A DNA stretch of 64,000 nt from Nitrospirota bacterium (GTDB taxonomy: Bacteria; Nitrospirota; Nitrospiria; SBBL01; JAADHI01). Below the pieces are notes generated by a model. The model was not told the origin of the DNA, searched no databases, and saw only the letters and a list, made by a program, of their open reading frames with translations. The position numbers and the translations under genes are program-made. The stretch spans positions 1-64,000 of the forward strand of contig JAJDBV010000066.1 in the NCBI GenBank assembly GCA_029261165.1, in the 5' to 3' direction. Below, piece after piece: positions 47,512 to 57,736 of the stretch; within the stretch, counting starts at the first letter, position 1; the number at the start of each line of letters is the position of its first letter.

Positions 47512-49288
47512 AGGTCTTCCGCAAGCCCTAAGCAAGAGGTGGTGGAAAAACCCTATCGAGAGGAAGGAAGTGAATCGTAAAAATACGGTCTTGTTAGTAG
47601 ACGACGAACCGAATGTATTAGAAGGGTTCCAGCGTGGATTGCGCAAGGAGCCGTATACCGTCCTGACAGCCACTTCGGCCGAAGAGGGGCTCCGGATCCT
47701 TGCTCACACACCAGTAGATGTTGTGATATCTGACGAGCAAATGCCTAAAATAAAAGGATCTGAGTTTCTAGCAAAAGTTCATAGAGAATATCCGAAAACC
47801 ATCCGAATCATCCTTACCGGCCAGGCCAGTTTAGAGTCTGCCATCCGCGCAATCAATGATGGCGAGATCTACCGTTTCTTAACAAAACCATGCAGTGTCG
47901 TGGAACTGGCCAAAATCATTCGCAAGGCACTCCTGATCAAAAAACTTACAAATAAGGAGACCACTCGTTCGCTCGCCTTCTACGATGAGGTGACCGGGCT
48001 CCCGAATCGGAACTACTTTCTCGACCACCTACGGCAAACACTCAAACGGTGCGCAAAAGAGAAACAACCCGTCTCCCTCCTCACGATCGACATTGATAAT
48101 TTCAAGGAAATCAATGCGACCTTTAGCCGCCAACTAGGAGATATTCTCCTTAAGAATGTTGGCCGACGGCTGAAGCTCCTTCTTCGCCCAACCGAAATGA
48201 TCGCGTGCCTTGGCGGGGATGAGTTTGCGCTACTTCTGCCTTTAATGAACAGTGAAGCAGCCGAAATCGTCGCAGAAAAAACCATAAAGATCTTTAACAA
48301 GCCCTTTAAGCTAAAAGGTCTCCCTATTTCAGTCGAAGTAAGCATTGGGATCGCCATTTCGCCTACGCATGGCTCTGACCCGGAGCTTCTCGTCCAGCGG
48401 GCTGAAAGGGCAATGTATAAGGCAAAGGATCGTGGGGTTGGATTTTTGACCTATGATCTTGATACCGACCAGCACTCCCCTCGTCAACTCAGTCTGATGG
48501 GCGCCTTGCGTCATGCCATTGAAAACAACCAATTACGTCTTCACTATCAACCCAAGGTCGACCTCAACTCAGGGGTCATTTTCGGGGTTGAGGCGCTTGT
48601 ACGCTGGGCGCATCCGGAGGAAGGCATGATCCCGCCCGATCAGTTTATCCCTCAGGCGGAGCAGACAGGCCTTATTCGTCCACTTACGGAATGGGTACTG
48701 ATGGAAGCAAAACATCAGTGCCAGGCATGGAACAAAGATGGGATCGCGTTAGATATTGCGATCAACCTCTCGGCACGAAACCTCAATGACCAGGCTCTTC
48801 CAAAACTGATCTCCAGAATGATTGAGGACTGCAAGGGCTCTCTCACCCACTTTGGATTTGAAGTCACAGAGAGCGCCGTCATGGCTGACGAGAGCTGCTC
48901 GGAGAGGGTCATCAAGGAATTGCATGATATCGGCGTACGGTTTTCCATTGATGACTTCGGTACTGGCTATTCATCTCTTGTCTATCTGAAAAAGTTCGCA
49001 GTCAATGAGATCAAGATTGACCGATCGTTCATCAGTCATTTAATTTCGAATGAAAAAGATCTATCGATTGTCCGCTCGACAATTGATCTTGGGCACGACC
49101 TTAGTCTGAAGGTGGTTGCAGAAGGAGTGGAGGATCAGGAATCCTTGGATAAACTGATTGCTCTCGGTTGCGACGCCGCGCAAGGATACTACATCTGCTA
49201 TCCCCTTCCCGCAGCAGAATTAGAGCGATGGCTTCATGATGAGGCCCCTCGGAGAAATTGGAGAATAAGAGAGCAAGTAAAAAATTAA
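47501..49288 (+). CDS. Response regulator with GGDEF and EAL domains (start probably near 47570)
   Basis: TVLLVDDEPNVLEGFQRGLRKEPY receiver; CLGGDEFALLL; FGVEALVRWAHPEEG. Confidence 0.94.
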   Translation: MSYEGLPQALSKRWWKNPIERKEVNRKNTVLLVDDEPNVLEGFQRGLRKEPYTVLTATSAEEGLRILAHTPVDVVISDEQMPKIKGSEFLAKVHREYPKTIRIILTGQASLESAIRAINDGEIYRFLTKPCSVVELAKIIRKALLIKKLTNKETTRSLAFYDEVTGLPNRNYFLDHLRQTLKRCAKEKQPVSLLTIDIDNFKEINATFSRQLGDILLKNVGRRLKLLLRPTEMIACLGGDEFALLLPLMNSEAAEIVAEKTIKIFNKPFKLKGLPISVEVSIGIAISPTHGSDPELLVQRAERAMYKAKDRGVGFLTYDLDTDQHSPRQLSLMGALRHAIENNQLRLHYQPKVDLNSGVIFGVEALVRWAHPEEGMIPPDQFIPQAEQTGLIRPLTEWVLMEAKHQCQAWNKDGIALDIAINLSARNLNDQALPKLISRMIEDCKGSLTHFGFEVTESAVMADESCSERVIKELHDIGVRFSIDDFGTGYSSLVYLKKFAVNEIKIDRSFISHLISNEKDLSIVRSTIDLGHDLSLKVVAEGVEDQESLDKLIALGCDAAQGYYICYPLPAAELERWLHDEAPRRNWRIREQVKN

Positions 49289-50958
49289 GGGGTTCGAATC
49301 TGCTCAACCAATTCCTGGATTTCAGGCGGAGGAGGCGGTGTTTTAAACGAAACGGCACTCGCAACGAGAAGATTCAACAACATACCGACGGTGCCGATGC
49401 CTTCGGGTGAGATGCCGAACCACCAGTAAGCCGGGCTGTTCAGTTCCGGACGCATAAATTTAAAATAGATAATGTAGGCCGCTGTAAAGACAAGGCCGGA
49501 GATCATCCCGCTGATCGCCCCGTGCTTGTTCATCCGTTTTGAAAAGATACCCATGATGATCGCAGGAAAGAACGAGGCCGCCGCCAGTCCGAAGGCGAAG
49601 GCAACGACCTGGGCCACAAAACCGGGCGGATGGAGTCCAAAATAACCCGCAATACAAACGGCAAAACCGGCCGAGATCCGCGCCGCCAGCAATTCTTTTT
49701 TAGGACCAATAGTAGGCAGCAATCCTTTTTTGAGGAGGTCATGCGCAATAGACGTGGAGATGACCAGAAGTAGGCCCGCCGCCGTTGAAAGGGCCGCCGC
49801 GAGTCCGCCCGCGGCAACCAGGCCGATCACCCAGTTTGGCAGTTGGGCGATTTCAGGATTTGCAAGCACCATGATATCACGGTCAATGCTCAGCTCGTTT
49901 TCGATGTCCGAATTCGGACCGCGGTATTGAATGCGCCCGTCCTTATTTTTGTCTTCAAACTTGATCAGACCCGTCTTTTCCCAATTTTTGAACCATTCCG
50001 GCGCTTCCTTGTATTCCGCATCCGAAATCGTGGTCAGCAGGTTGGTTCGGGCAAAAGCGGCAACGGCGGGCGCCGTGGTATAAAGGAGGGCAATAAAGAG
50101 CAAGGCCCATCCTGCCGAGCTGCGTGCGGCCGCAACCTTCGGAACGGTGTAGAACCGGACGATGACATGGGGTAGCCCGGCGGTACCCACCATGAGCGCG
50201 GCGGTGATAAAAAAGATATCCATCGTGGACTTATGCCCGTTGGTATACGTCAGAAACCCGAGTTCCTGACTCAAGCCGTTAAGCCGATCCAGCAGATAGA
50301 CCCCGGAGCCGTCCGCGAGGGTACCGCCGAAACCAAACTGTGGAATGACATGACCGGTCATCATGAGGGAAATAAAGATGGCGGGCACAAGATAGGCAAA
50401 AATCAGGACGCAATATTGCGCAACCTGGGTGTAGGTAATCCCTTTCATGCCGCCCAGGACGGCGTAAAAAAAAACGATCCCCATCCCGATCAGGACGCCG
50501 ACGGTAATATTAACGTTTAAAAACCGCGAAAAGACGATACCGACGCCGCGCATCTGCCCGGCGACATAGGTAAAAGAGATGAAGATGGCGCAGACGACGG
50601 CGACAAAGCGGGCCGTCTGGGAATAATAGCGGTCTCCGACAAAATCGGGAACCGTAAATTTCCCAAACTTACGGAGATAAGGGGCGAGTAAGAGGGCGAG
50701 AAGAACATATCCGCCCGTCCAACCCATCAAATAGACGGCACCGTCCCGCCCCATGAACGAAATCAATCCGGCCATCGAGATAAAAGAGGCGGCACTCATC
50801 CAATCCGCAGCCGTGGCCATGCCGTTGATGACCGGTGGCACACCGCTTCCGGCCACGTAGAAATCACTTCTGGACTTCGCCCTGGCCCAGACGGCGATGC
50901 CGATGTATAGAGCGAAGGAAAACCCCACCAGGATGTAGGTCCAGGCTTGAACGCTCAT
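49285..50958 (-). CDS. Sodium:solute symporter family protein (acetate-permease-like)
   Basis: Multi-TM; ADWMSAASFISMAGLISFMGRDGAVYLMGWTGGYVLLALL; AFGLAAASFFPAIIMGIFSKRMNKHGAISGM. Confidence 0.92.
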   Translation of the reverse strand: MSVQAWTYILVGFSFALYIGIAVWARAKSRSDFYVAGSGVPPVINGMATAADWMSAASFISMAGLISFMGRDGAVYLMGWTGGYVLLALLLAPYLRKFGKFTVPDFVGDRYYSQTARFVAVVCAIFISFTYVAGQMRGVGIVFSRFLNVNITVGVLIGMGIVFFYAVLGGMKGITYTQVAQYCVLIFAYLVPAIFISLMMTGHVIPQFGFGGTLADGSGVYLLDRLNGLSQELGFLTYTNGHKSTMDIFFITAALMVGTAGLPHVIVRFYTVPKVAAARSSAGWALLFIALLYTTAPAVAAFARTNLLTTISDAEYKEAPEWFKNWEKTGLIKFEDKNKDGRIQYRGPNSDIENELSIDRDIMVLANPEIAQLPNWVIGLVAAGGLAAALSTAAGLLLVISTSIAHDLLKKGLLPTIGPKKELLAARISAGFAVCIAGYFGLHPPGFVAQVVAFAFGLAAASFFPAIIMGIFSKRMNKHGAISGMISGLVFTAAYIIYFKFMRPELNSPAYWWFGISPEGIGTVGMLLNLLVASAVSFKTPPPPPEIQELVEQIRTP

Positions 50959-51236
50959 GAGGGCCCGGCATCCCGTTCGTCAACTTTGTATGCCTTGTCG
51001 AGACCTTTCATCAGCCGGACATACACAAAAATCAAGCAGACAAAGACGTAAATAGCCCCCTGCTGCGCGAACCAGAAACCGAGATGAAAGCCCCCGATTC
51101 GAATCGTGTCGAGGTGATCGACAAAAAGAATGCCGAAACCGTAAGCGGTAATGAACCAGATGGACAGCAGGATGCCCAAATACCGAAGGTTAAGCTTCCA
51201 ATAAGAAGATCGTTGGTGACGCAGGGATTGATTCAT
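50955..51236 (-). CDS. DUF4212-type small symporter partner protein
   Basis: YWKLNLRYLGILLSIWFITAYGFGILFVDHLDTIRIGGFHLGFWFAQQGAIYVFVCLIFVYVRLM; adjacent to SSS symporter. Confidence 0.88.
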   Translation of the reverse strand: MNQSLRHQRSSYWKLNLRYLGILLSIWFITAYGFGILFVDHLDTIRIGGFHLGFWFAQQGAIYVFVCLIFVYVRLMKGLDKAYKVDERDAGPS

Positions 51237-51261
51237 TTGGCGAAACCCTCCTAGTCCGGTG

Positions 51262-51882
51262 CTACTTGGTAATCCTGAGGATTCTTCCATGGATGTTGCG
51301 CGGACGCTTCACGCTCCAATCCAATACTTCGGCTTTTTGTTTCTTGATAAAGGTCTCCCCCATTTTCTCAAAGGGTTCGCGCCCGGGATCAGCAATCAGG
51401 ATAAGGGGAACTTGAGACCCAATCGCACGCCGAATCAGTTTCGTGAGCGCATCAACCATACTTTCCCAAAAACAGATATCTGCGCCAATCAGGACATCAA
51501 CCTTCTCAAGTTCTTCCTTCTTTAGTTTTTCAAACGGTTTTCTTAAGACCGCGATCTTCACTTTATTCAGATCTGCATGTAGTTGTAAATAGGGAAAAAC
51601 ATCAGCATCTGTATCCAGCCCTGTGACAACCGCGCCATGATTTTTGGCGCAATATATTCCAGTCAAGCCCCAACCACAGCCTATTTCCATCACGCGCGTT
51701 CCTTGATTTAAGCCCTGACGTTTGAAATAATCCATCAGCAACCAACTGGAGGCCCAAATTTTATTTCCATGCACAGAGGATGGGTAATGCCGTTTCAGTT
51801 TCCTGATTTCAGGGTGGGCCGACAGCAGAGCACGCACTCCATAGGATTTCATCGCAGTTTCAGGTAACATTCGTAAACTCAA
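51262..51882 (-). CDS. SAM-dependent methyltransferase
   Basis: TRVMEIGCGWGLTGIYCAKNHGAVVTGLDTDADVFPYL. Confidence 0.85.
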   Translation of the reverse strand: MSLRMLPETAMKSYGVRALLSAHPEIRKLKRHYPSSVHGNKIWASSWLLMDYFKRQGLNQGTRVMEIGCGWGLTGIYCAKNHGAVVTGLDTDADVFPYLQLHADLNKVKIAVLRKPFEKLKKEELEKVDVLIGADICFWESMVDALTKLIRRAIGSQVPLILIADPGREPFEKMGETFIKKQKAEVLDWSVKRPRNIHGRILRITK

Positions 51883-52384
51883 CCTTTAGAGTGCAGCTTC
51901 GGTCGTCGGTGGGTATCGCTCCACTCATCCGTCTTATTTCGGATCAAAATCCTGATAATATTATGCCAGCCAAGCCTGCATGATTGCATTTGATAAGTTT
52001 CAAATCAAGGATTACTTTATCCCCATTCGCAACCATCAGAAGGGACTAAGAGACTCGCTCCATTCCAAGTCGTCCCATCGTCGGAGAATCCATGACCGGG
52101 AACATGTCATCCGTCATCAGACTGTAAATGGAGAACATAGGGTCGCCAACTTCCGCCCGTCACCGCAGACGGTAACAAGTCATCTTCTGTTTTTCTTCCG
52201 CCGTAACCATCAAGCCATGACTCTTTCTGCCAATGCTGACTTCATCTTACAAGTCGATAACATCCAAAGTTCTTAGAAATTACGATTGTAAGTAGAAATA
52301 AATGGCAGTGACCAAGATCACTAGTAGCTTATGCTTACATGGATCTGTGGTTTAAATGACTACAAATTATTCGGAGGGGAATTA

Positions 52385-54631
52385 CTAAAATCCGATGACT
52401 GTTACCGGAATAGAATGGTAACCGGCATTACCGTCGCCGAGTTGTCCACGGGAATTATCACCCCAGCAGTTCATCGTTCCATCCAGAAGAATGGCGCATG
52501 TGTGATTACTCCCAGCCTCTATCGCAACCGCCGTCGTTATGTCGGAAACGGGTAAGGGCGTGGACGATGAATAAGAGTCTGTGTTATATCCGAGCTGTCC
52601 TTTGGAATTATTCCCCCAGCAATGGACCGTTCCGTCTGAAAGGAGGGCACATATATGCGAAGACCCGGCCGTGATGTTGGTTACGGAAGATAAACCTGGG
52701 ATTAAGTCTGGGGTTGTCGGTTGAATTACCGACCTGTCTTTTCCAAGCTGGCCAAAATTGTTACTCCCCCAGCATTTTACAGATCCATCAAACAAGAGGG
52801 CACAAGTATGGTCTCCACCGGCCACAACCGATACAGCGCCAGAAACATCGGCAACTTGGACAGGAGAAGTTGAATCCGCAATGGACTCAATCCCGATTTG
52901 TCCATTGGAATTGTCCCCCCAGCAATGCACAGTTCCGTCTGCGATGACAGCACAGGAGTGACTAGCCCCAGCTGATATCGAAGTAACCCCGGAAAGACCA
53001 ACAACTTCAATCGGGATCGCCTGGAAAAGATTGGCTAAAACATTTCCGAGAACACCAATTCGGTTTAACCCCCAACACCGCACCGTAGTATCAACAATGA
53101 TTGCACATGTATGGTAATCTCCTCCATCGAGAGAGGTTGCAGTGGAAAGCCCTTGTACCGTAACTGGGGTCAAAGCCCTAGAAAAACCCCCTGAGCCGAG
53201 CATACCGAAGCTATTTCCGCCCCAGCATTTAACCCCACCATCCGATTGAAGCGCACAACTATGACGTTCACCGGTAATGAGGCTAATTGGGTTACTGATA
53301 CCACCTACAGATACCGACATATTAGAACTGATCGTACTTCCGTCTCCGAGCTGACCGGTATAATTATACCCCCAGCACTTCACTTCGTGTCCAGATAAAA
53401 TAGCGCATGTGTGATTAAAGCCCAAAGATAGTGCAACCGCAGATTCGATTCCGTTGACGATAACAGGGAAAGAAGAAAAACTAGAACCTTGACCATTCCC
53501 AAGTTGGCCTATGGTATTTTCTCCCCAGCAACGGATTACTCCTTCTGACACAAGGGCACAGGTGTGATTTGTTCCAGCTGAGATAGAAGTAGCCCCGATG
53601 ATATCGTTAACGAAAACCGGTGCTAAGGTAAGCGACTGATTAATCGTCCCATTTCCGAGCTGACCGGTATCATTATACCCCCAGCACTGGACTTGTCCAT
53701 CGGATAACGTTGCGCATCCATGGCTATTTCCTAATGTGACAGTCGTGGCAGTCGAAATGTTAAGTACAGGAACTGGGATTGAAGAATCTGAGAGTATCCC
53801 ATTAAGCCGAATAATGTTACGGCCCCAACATTCGATTGAACCATTAGAAGAAACTACACATGTCCGTCCACCTCCCGATGCAATGGAAATAGCGCTGGAC
53901 ACGCCCTGGACCTGCACAGGAATGGAAGAACTGGTTGTGGTTCCATCCCCTAATTGGCCGTAGGCATTATTTCCCCAACACTTAACACTTCCATCCTTAA
54001 GAAGGACACAGGTGTGATGAAAAGAGCCCACAATAGATTTCGCATTAGAAATTCCTCCCACAGTCACTGGACTAAACGAATCAAATGTGGTTCCGTCTCC
54101 AAGCTGAGAGAAGAAGTTGGCCCCCCAGCACTTCACGTGACCATCCGCTAAAACGGCACATGTGTGGTAAATTCCACTACCTATAGAAACAGCGTCGGTA
54201 ATGGATTGAACAATGACCGGCATAGAAGAGTCTAATTCGGATGTATTCCCAAGTTGCCCGTAAACATTCCATCCCCAACAATGAACTTCCCCTCCTGAAG
54301 CAAGTGCACAAGTGTGAGAAACTCCGCCCGATACAGCAATTGCGGTTTTGATTACAGTAACTTTGACGGGTGTAGAGGATGAGGTCTTGGTCCCATCACC
54401 CAATTGCCCGTAAAAATTATATCCCCAACATTCTACATTCCCACCTGAAATGATTGCGCAATTATGGGCTCCGCCACTTTCAATAGCAGTTGGAGCGGCT
54501 TTTGAAACAAGGGGAGGGTCAATCGAAGGGGGTTGATCGAGAGATGCACTGCTCCCGCCACATCCACCTAACAAGATAACCAATAGGGTAAGGTGATAGA
54601 ATAATGGACGAATGGGACGATCTCTTCTCAT
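52385..54631 (-). CDS. RCC1-type repeat lipoprotein (14 units)
   Basis: Lipobox LVILLGGCGG; 14 units of ~50 aa with HTCALL.DG.VKCWGxNxxGQLG; ORF opens at 54661. Confidence 0.93.
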   Translation of the reverse strand: MRRDRPIRPLFYHLTLLVILLGGCGGSSASLDQPPSIDPPLVSKAAPTAIESGGAHNCAIISGGNVECWGYNFYGQLGDGTKTSSSTPVKVTVIKTAIAVSGGVSHTCALASGGEVHCWGWNVYGQLGNTSELDSSMPVIVQSITDAVSIGSGIYHTCAVLADGHVKCWGANFFSQLGDGTTFDSFSPVTVGGISNAKSIVGSFHHTCVLLKDGSVKCWGNNAYGQLGDGTTTSSSIPVQVQGVSSAISIASGGGRTCVVSSNGSIECWGRNIIRLNGILSDSSIPVPVLNISTATTVTLGNSHGCATLSDGQVQCWGYNDTGQLGNGTINQSLTLAPVFVNDIIGATSISAGTNHTCALVSEGVIRCWGENTIGQLGNGQGSSFSSFPVIVNGIESAVALSLGFNHTCAILSGHEVKCWGYNYTGQLGDGSTISSNMSVSVGGISNPISLITGERHSCALQSDGGVKCWGGNSFGMLGSGGFSRALTPVTVQGLSTATSLDGGDYHTCAIIVDTTVRCWGLNRIGVLGNVLANLFQAIPIEVVGLSGVTSISAGASHSCAVIADGTVHCWGDNSNGQIGIESIADSTSPVQVADVSGAVSVVAGGDHTCALLFDGSVKCWGSNNFGQLGKDRSVIQPTTPDLIPGLSSVTNITAGSSHICALLSDGTVHCWGNNSKGQLGYNTDSYSSSTPLPVSDITTAVAIEAGSNHTCAILLDGTMNCWGDNSRGQLGDGNAGYHSIPVTVIGF

Positions 54632-55025
54632 GCTATGCGAACTTACTTTCTTCCATGACAAGATTCCTATGCTATACAGATCGATCGCTAAACTCTACGA
54701 TATTAGAAATGGAAAGTTCTGCATCAACGCTGGATACCAACGATACTTCACATATTTATTTCTAATGAAAAATACCTCTTACAGAAATTTTATTCAACCT
54801 TTTTAAGTCAAAAACAATGAATACCGTTCGAACGTTTGGATGAATGGAGGTGATCCAAAAGCCAACCTTTCAGGGAAAAGGCATTGTTCTCTATTTCTCT
54901 CTTATTTGAAGAATCCTCTCCCAAGAAGGGCAAGAATTCCCTACTAGTTTTTTTCTCTCTCCGAACTCCGCTTAAAGGACTGGGATTGCGCTCGCCATGC
55001 GTATTCCTGTAAAGTTATCAAGCCT

Positions 55026-56147
55026 ATGAAACCAACCGGCCTTTATATCGATTTTCCGTTTTGCGTGGCCCGATGCGCCTTTTGCGGCTTTTCTGTGCAG
55101 GGCTATCGCGAACGGCCCGCGATGCGTTATGCCGCCGCGCTTGAAAAAGAGCTTTGCCTTCATGCGAAAAATACCGAGGGGGAGCACCGCCAGATCACCA
55201 GTATCTACCTCGGGGGGGGCACACCGACACGCTATCCTGTGGAGTTGCTGACCAGGCTCCTTTCCCTTTGCCGGGAGCAATTTCATGTCGCATCTGATCC
55301 AGAAATCTCCATAGAAGCCCATCCGGCAACCATCAATCGGGCCAATCTCATTCCCCTCCGTGAGGCGGGCATCACCCGTCTCTCCATCGGCGTACAATCC
55401 TTCTCGGATCAACAGTTACGCGGGCTCGGAAGAAATCATACGGCTCAGGAAGCTAAGGAAGCATTTCGCGCGGCTCGGGAGGCCGGCTTTCACAATATCG
55501 GTATCGACCTGATCTATGCCCTCCCGAATCAGACTGTAGGAGAGTGGGAGGAAACCCTTCAAGCGACAATTGCACTTTCGCCGGAACACATTGCCCTTTA
55601 CGCCCTCTCCATAGAAGAGGGAACCCTCTTTCACAAGAAAAATGAGGCAGGACACCTGTCTCTCCCTTCGGAGGAAGAAGGGATCACATTTTATGAAACC
55701 GCCCGGACCACACTCAAACAGGCCGGATATGCGCAATATGAGATCTCCAACTTCGCCCGTCCCGGCTATGCCTCCCGGCACAACCTTCTCTATTGGAATC
55801 GAGGGGAGATCCTGGCCGTCGGACTCGCAGCCCACTCCTATCTCAACCGGGAACACCGGGAGAACACCGATTCACTCCCGGCTTATCTTGAACAGCTTGC
55901 ATCAGATCGTCTCCCCCTTGTTAACAGCAAAACGGTTGATTTGCGAGAAGAGGAGATCGACAAGGTCATCTTCGGATTAAGAAAGTCGGAAGGCATACCC
56001 CTTCGATTTGTATCACACGATCCGGCCCTCAAGAAGACAGCCGATCGCCTGATAGAAGATTGCCTCATCCAGGTCGAAGACAGCCGACTCCAACTCACAG
56101 ACAAAGGCATCCACCTCGCCGATGAGGTTGCAGTCGCCTTTTTATGA
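55026..56147 (+). CDS. hemW: Radical SAM HemW (coproporphyrinogen III oxidase-like)
   Basis: GLYIDFPFCVARCAFCGF (CxxxCxxC), YLGGGTPTRYP, RLSIGVQSFSDQQLRGLGRNH. Confidence 0.92.
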   Translation: MKPTGLYIDFPFCVARCAFCGFSVQGYRERPAMRYAAALEKELCLHAKNTEGEHRQITSIYLGGGTPTRYPVELLTRLLSLCREQFHVASDPEISIEAHPATINRANLIPLREAGITRLSIGVQSFSDQQLRGLGRNHTAQEAKEAFRAAREAGFHNIGIDLIYALPNQTVGEWEETLQATIALSPEHIALYALSIEEGTLFHKKNEAGHLSLPSEEEGITFYETARTTLKQAGYAQYEISNFARPGYASRHNLLYWNRGEILAVGLAAHSYLNREHRENTDSLPAYLEQLASDRLPLVNSKTVDLREEEIDKVIFGLRKSEGIPLRFVSHDPALKKTADRLIEDCLIQVEDSRLQLTDKGIHLADEVAVAFL

Positions 56148-56208
56148 ACTAAGGAAGTTCTGAATAAGTCATGAATGATTTTTTCAAAACTTCCCTAAAG
56201 AGAATACA

Positions 56209-57591
56209 TTGAGCAAAGCATCAGAAACAGTTAAGGTCGGTCTTGTCAGTCTCGGCTGTCCGAAAAATCAGGTGGATTCCGAGCTGATTCTCGGATCTCT
56301 GGTTCAGGAGGGATACGCCTTAACGCCCAAGGCGGAAGAGGCGGAGGTGATTATCGTCAATACCTGCGGATTTATCGATCAGGCCAAGGAGGAATCGGTT
56401 GATACCTTGATCGCCATGGGCGAACTCAAGAAGGAGGGACGCTGCAAGCTACTGATTGCAACCGGCTGCCTCACCCAGCGTTATCCCGGAGACCTTCTGG
56501 ATCAAATGCCTGAGATCGACGCCGTACTGGGAACCGGTGATTTTCCCAGGATTGCCTCTCTCTGCCGAACCCTCTTAAACAAAAAAATAGACCTCCGCCC
56601 CCGCTTTACCGACACAACCTCTTACCTTCAGCGGCCTGAAATGCCGCGCCTTCGCCTCGGCCCCAGGCACTCGGCCTATGTCAAAGTCGCAGAGGGCTGC
56701 AACTACCGATGCACCTTCTGCGCGATTCCCTCATTCCGTGGAGATCTCAAAAGCCGTCCGATCGATGCAATTGTAGATGAAGTCTGCCGACTGGCCGAGG
56801 AAGGAGTTGTCGAGGTCAATCTGATCGCACAGAGCCTCACCAGCTTCGGCATAGATCGTAGACAAAAGGGAGAATTGAACCTCCTGCTCAAGGCATTGAC
56901 TCACATTGATGGGATTCAATGGATTCGCCTCTTCTACACCTACCCGACCGATTTCTCAGACGCCCTCATTGACTTAATCGCCGAAGAACAAAAAATCTGC
57001 AGCTACATCGATCTTCCCCTCCAGCACATTGACAACACCCTTCTGAGTAAAATGAACCGAAAAGGAAAGCGAGATCGTATTGAGGCCCTCATCGCAAAAC
57101 TCCGTCAGCGCATTCCCGATGCCACTCTCCGGAGCACTTTTATTGTCGGTTTCCCTGGCGAAACCGACCAGGCCTATGAGACCCTCTCTAAGTTTATCGA
57201 GGAAACAGCATTCGACCGACTCGGCATCTTCACCTATTCGCCAGAGGAGGGAACCCCCGCTTACGCCCTCGGAGATCCCGTCCCAGCCGAGGTCAAGGCC
57301 GCGCGTCAGGAGGCCCTGATCGAAATGCAGCGACAAATCTCAAGACAAAAAAACAGAGAAATGATCGGAACCCTTAAGACTGTTCTGGTCGATGGCCTTT
57401 CCAAAGAGACCGACCTCCTCCTTGAGGGAAGATGGCAGGGACAGGCACCCGACATCGACGGCGTCGTCCTGATTAACGACAGCGGATCAAAAAAATTAAA
57501 CCCAGGTGAATTTGTCTCCATCCGGATTGAGGCCGCCCATGATTATGACCTCGTCGGCCGTGTGGAGGAGAAATTATTGGTCCTTCCGTGA
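56209..57591 (+). CDS. rimO: Ribosomal protein uS12 methylthiotransferase
   Basis: VSLGCPKNQVDSELILG, VKVAEGCNYRCTFCAIPSFRGDLKSRP, TRAM-like tail; TTG start. Confidence 0.95.
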   Translation: MSKASETVKVGLVSLGCPKNQVDSELILGSLVQEGYALTPKAEEAEVIIVNTCGFIDQAKEESVDTLIAMGELKKEGRCKLLIATGCLTQRYPGDLLDQMPEIDAVLGTGDFPRIASLCRTLLNKKIDLRPRFTDTTSYLQRPEMPRLRLGPRHSAYVKVAEGCNYRCTFCAIPSFRGDLKSRPIDAIVDEVCRLAEEGVVEVNLIAQSLTSFGIDRRQKGELNLLLKALTHIDGIQWIRLFYTYPTDFSDALIDLIAEEQKICSYIDLPLQHIDNTLLSKMNRKGKRDRIEALIAKLRQRIPDATLRSTFIVGFPGETDQAYETLSKFIEETAFDRLGIFTYSPEEGTPAYALGDPVPAEVKAARQEALIEMQRQISRQKNREMIGTLKTVLVDGLSKETDLLLEGRWQGQAPDIDGVVLINDSGSKKLNPGEFVSIRIEAAHDYDLVGRVEEKLLVLP

Positions 57592-57736
57592 TCCCAATGC
57601 CTCCCACTACATGTAGCGTTTCATATCCCTTTTGACCCCTACAAATTGAATTTTATCCTTTACATCAGAACCGTCCTTGTGCTATGAACAGCACTAGTTC
57701 GACTCTGGGTCGATGTCTCTATGAGTAGGGGTCCCG

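Noticed and set aside
52385-54661. Repetitive DNA as tandem satellite or CRISPR
   Set aside because: The ~150 bp periodicity encodes RCC1-type units in one long ORF.
55208-55218. G8 run in hemW as a contingency tract
   Set aside because: It encodes the conserved GGGTPT radical-SAM motif, so codon constraint explains it.
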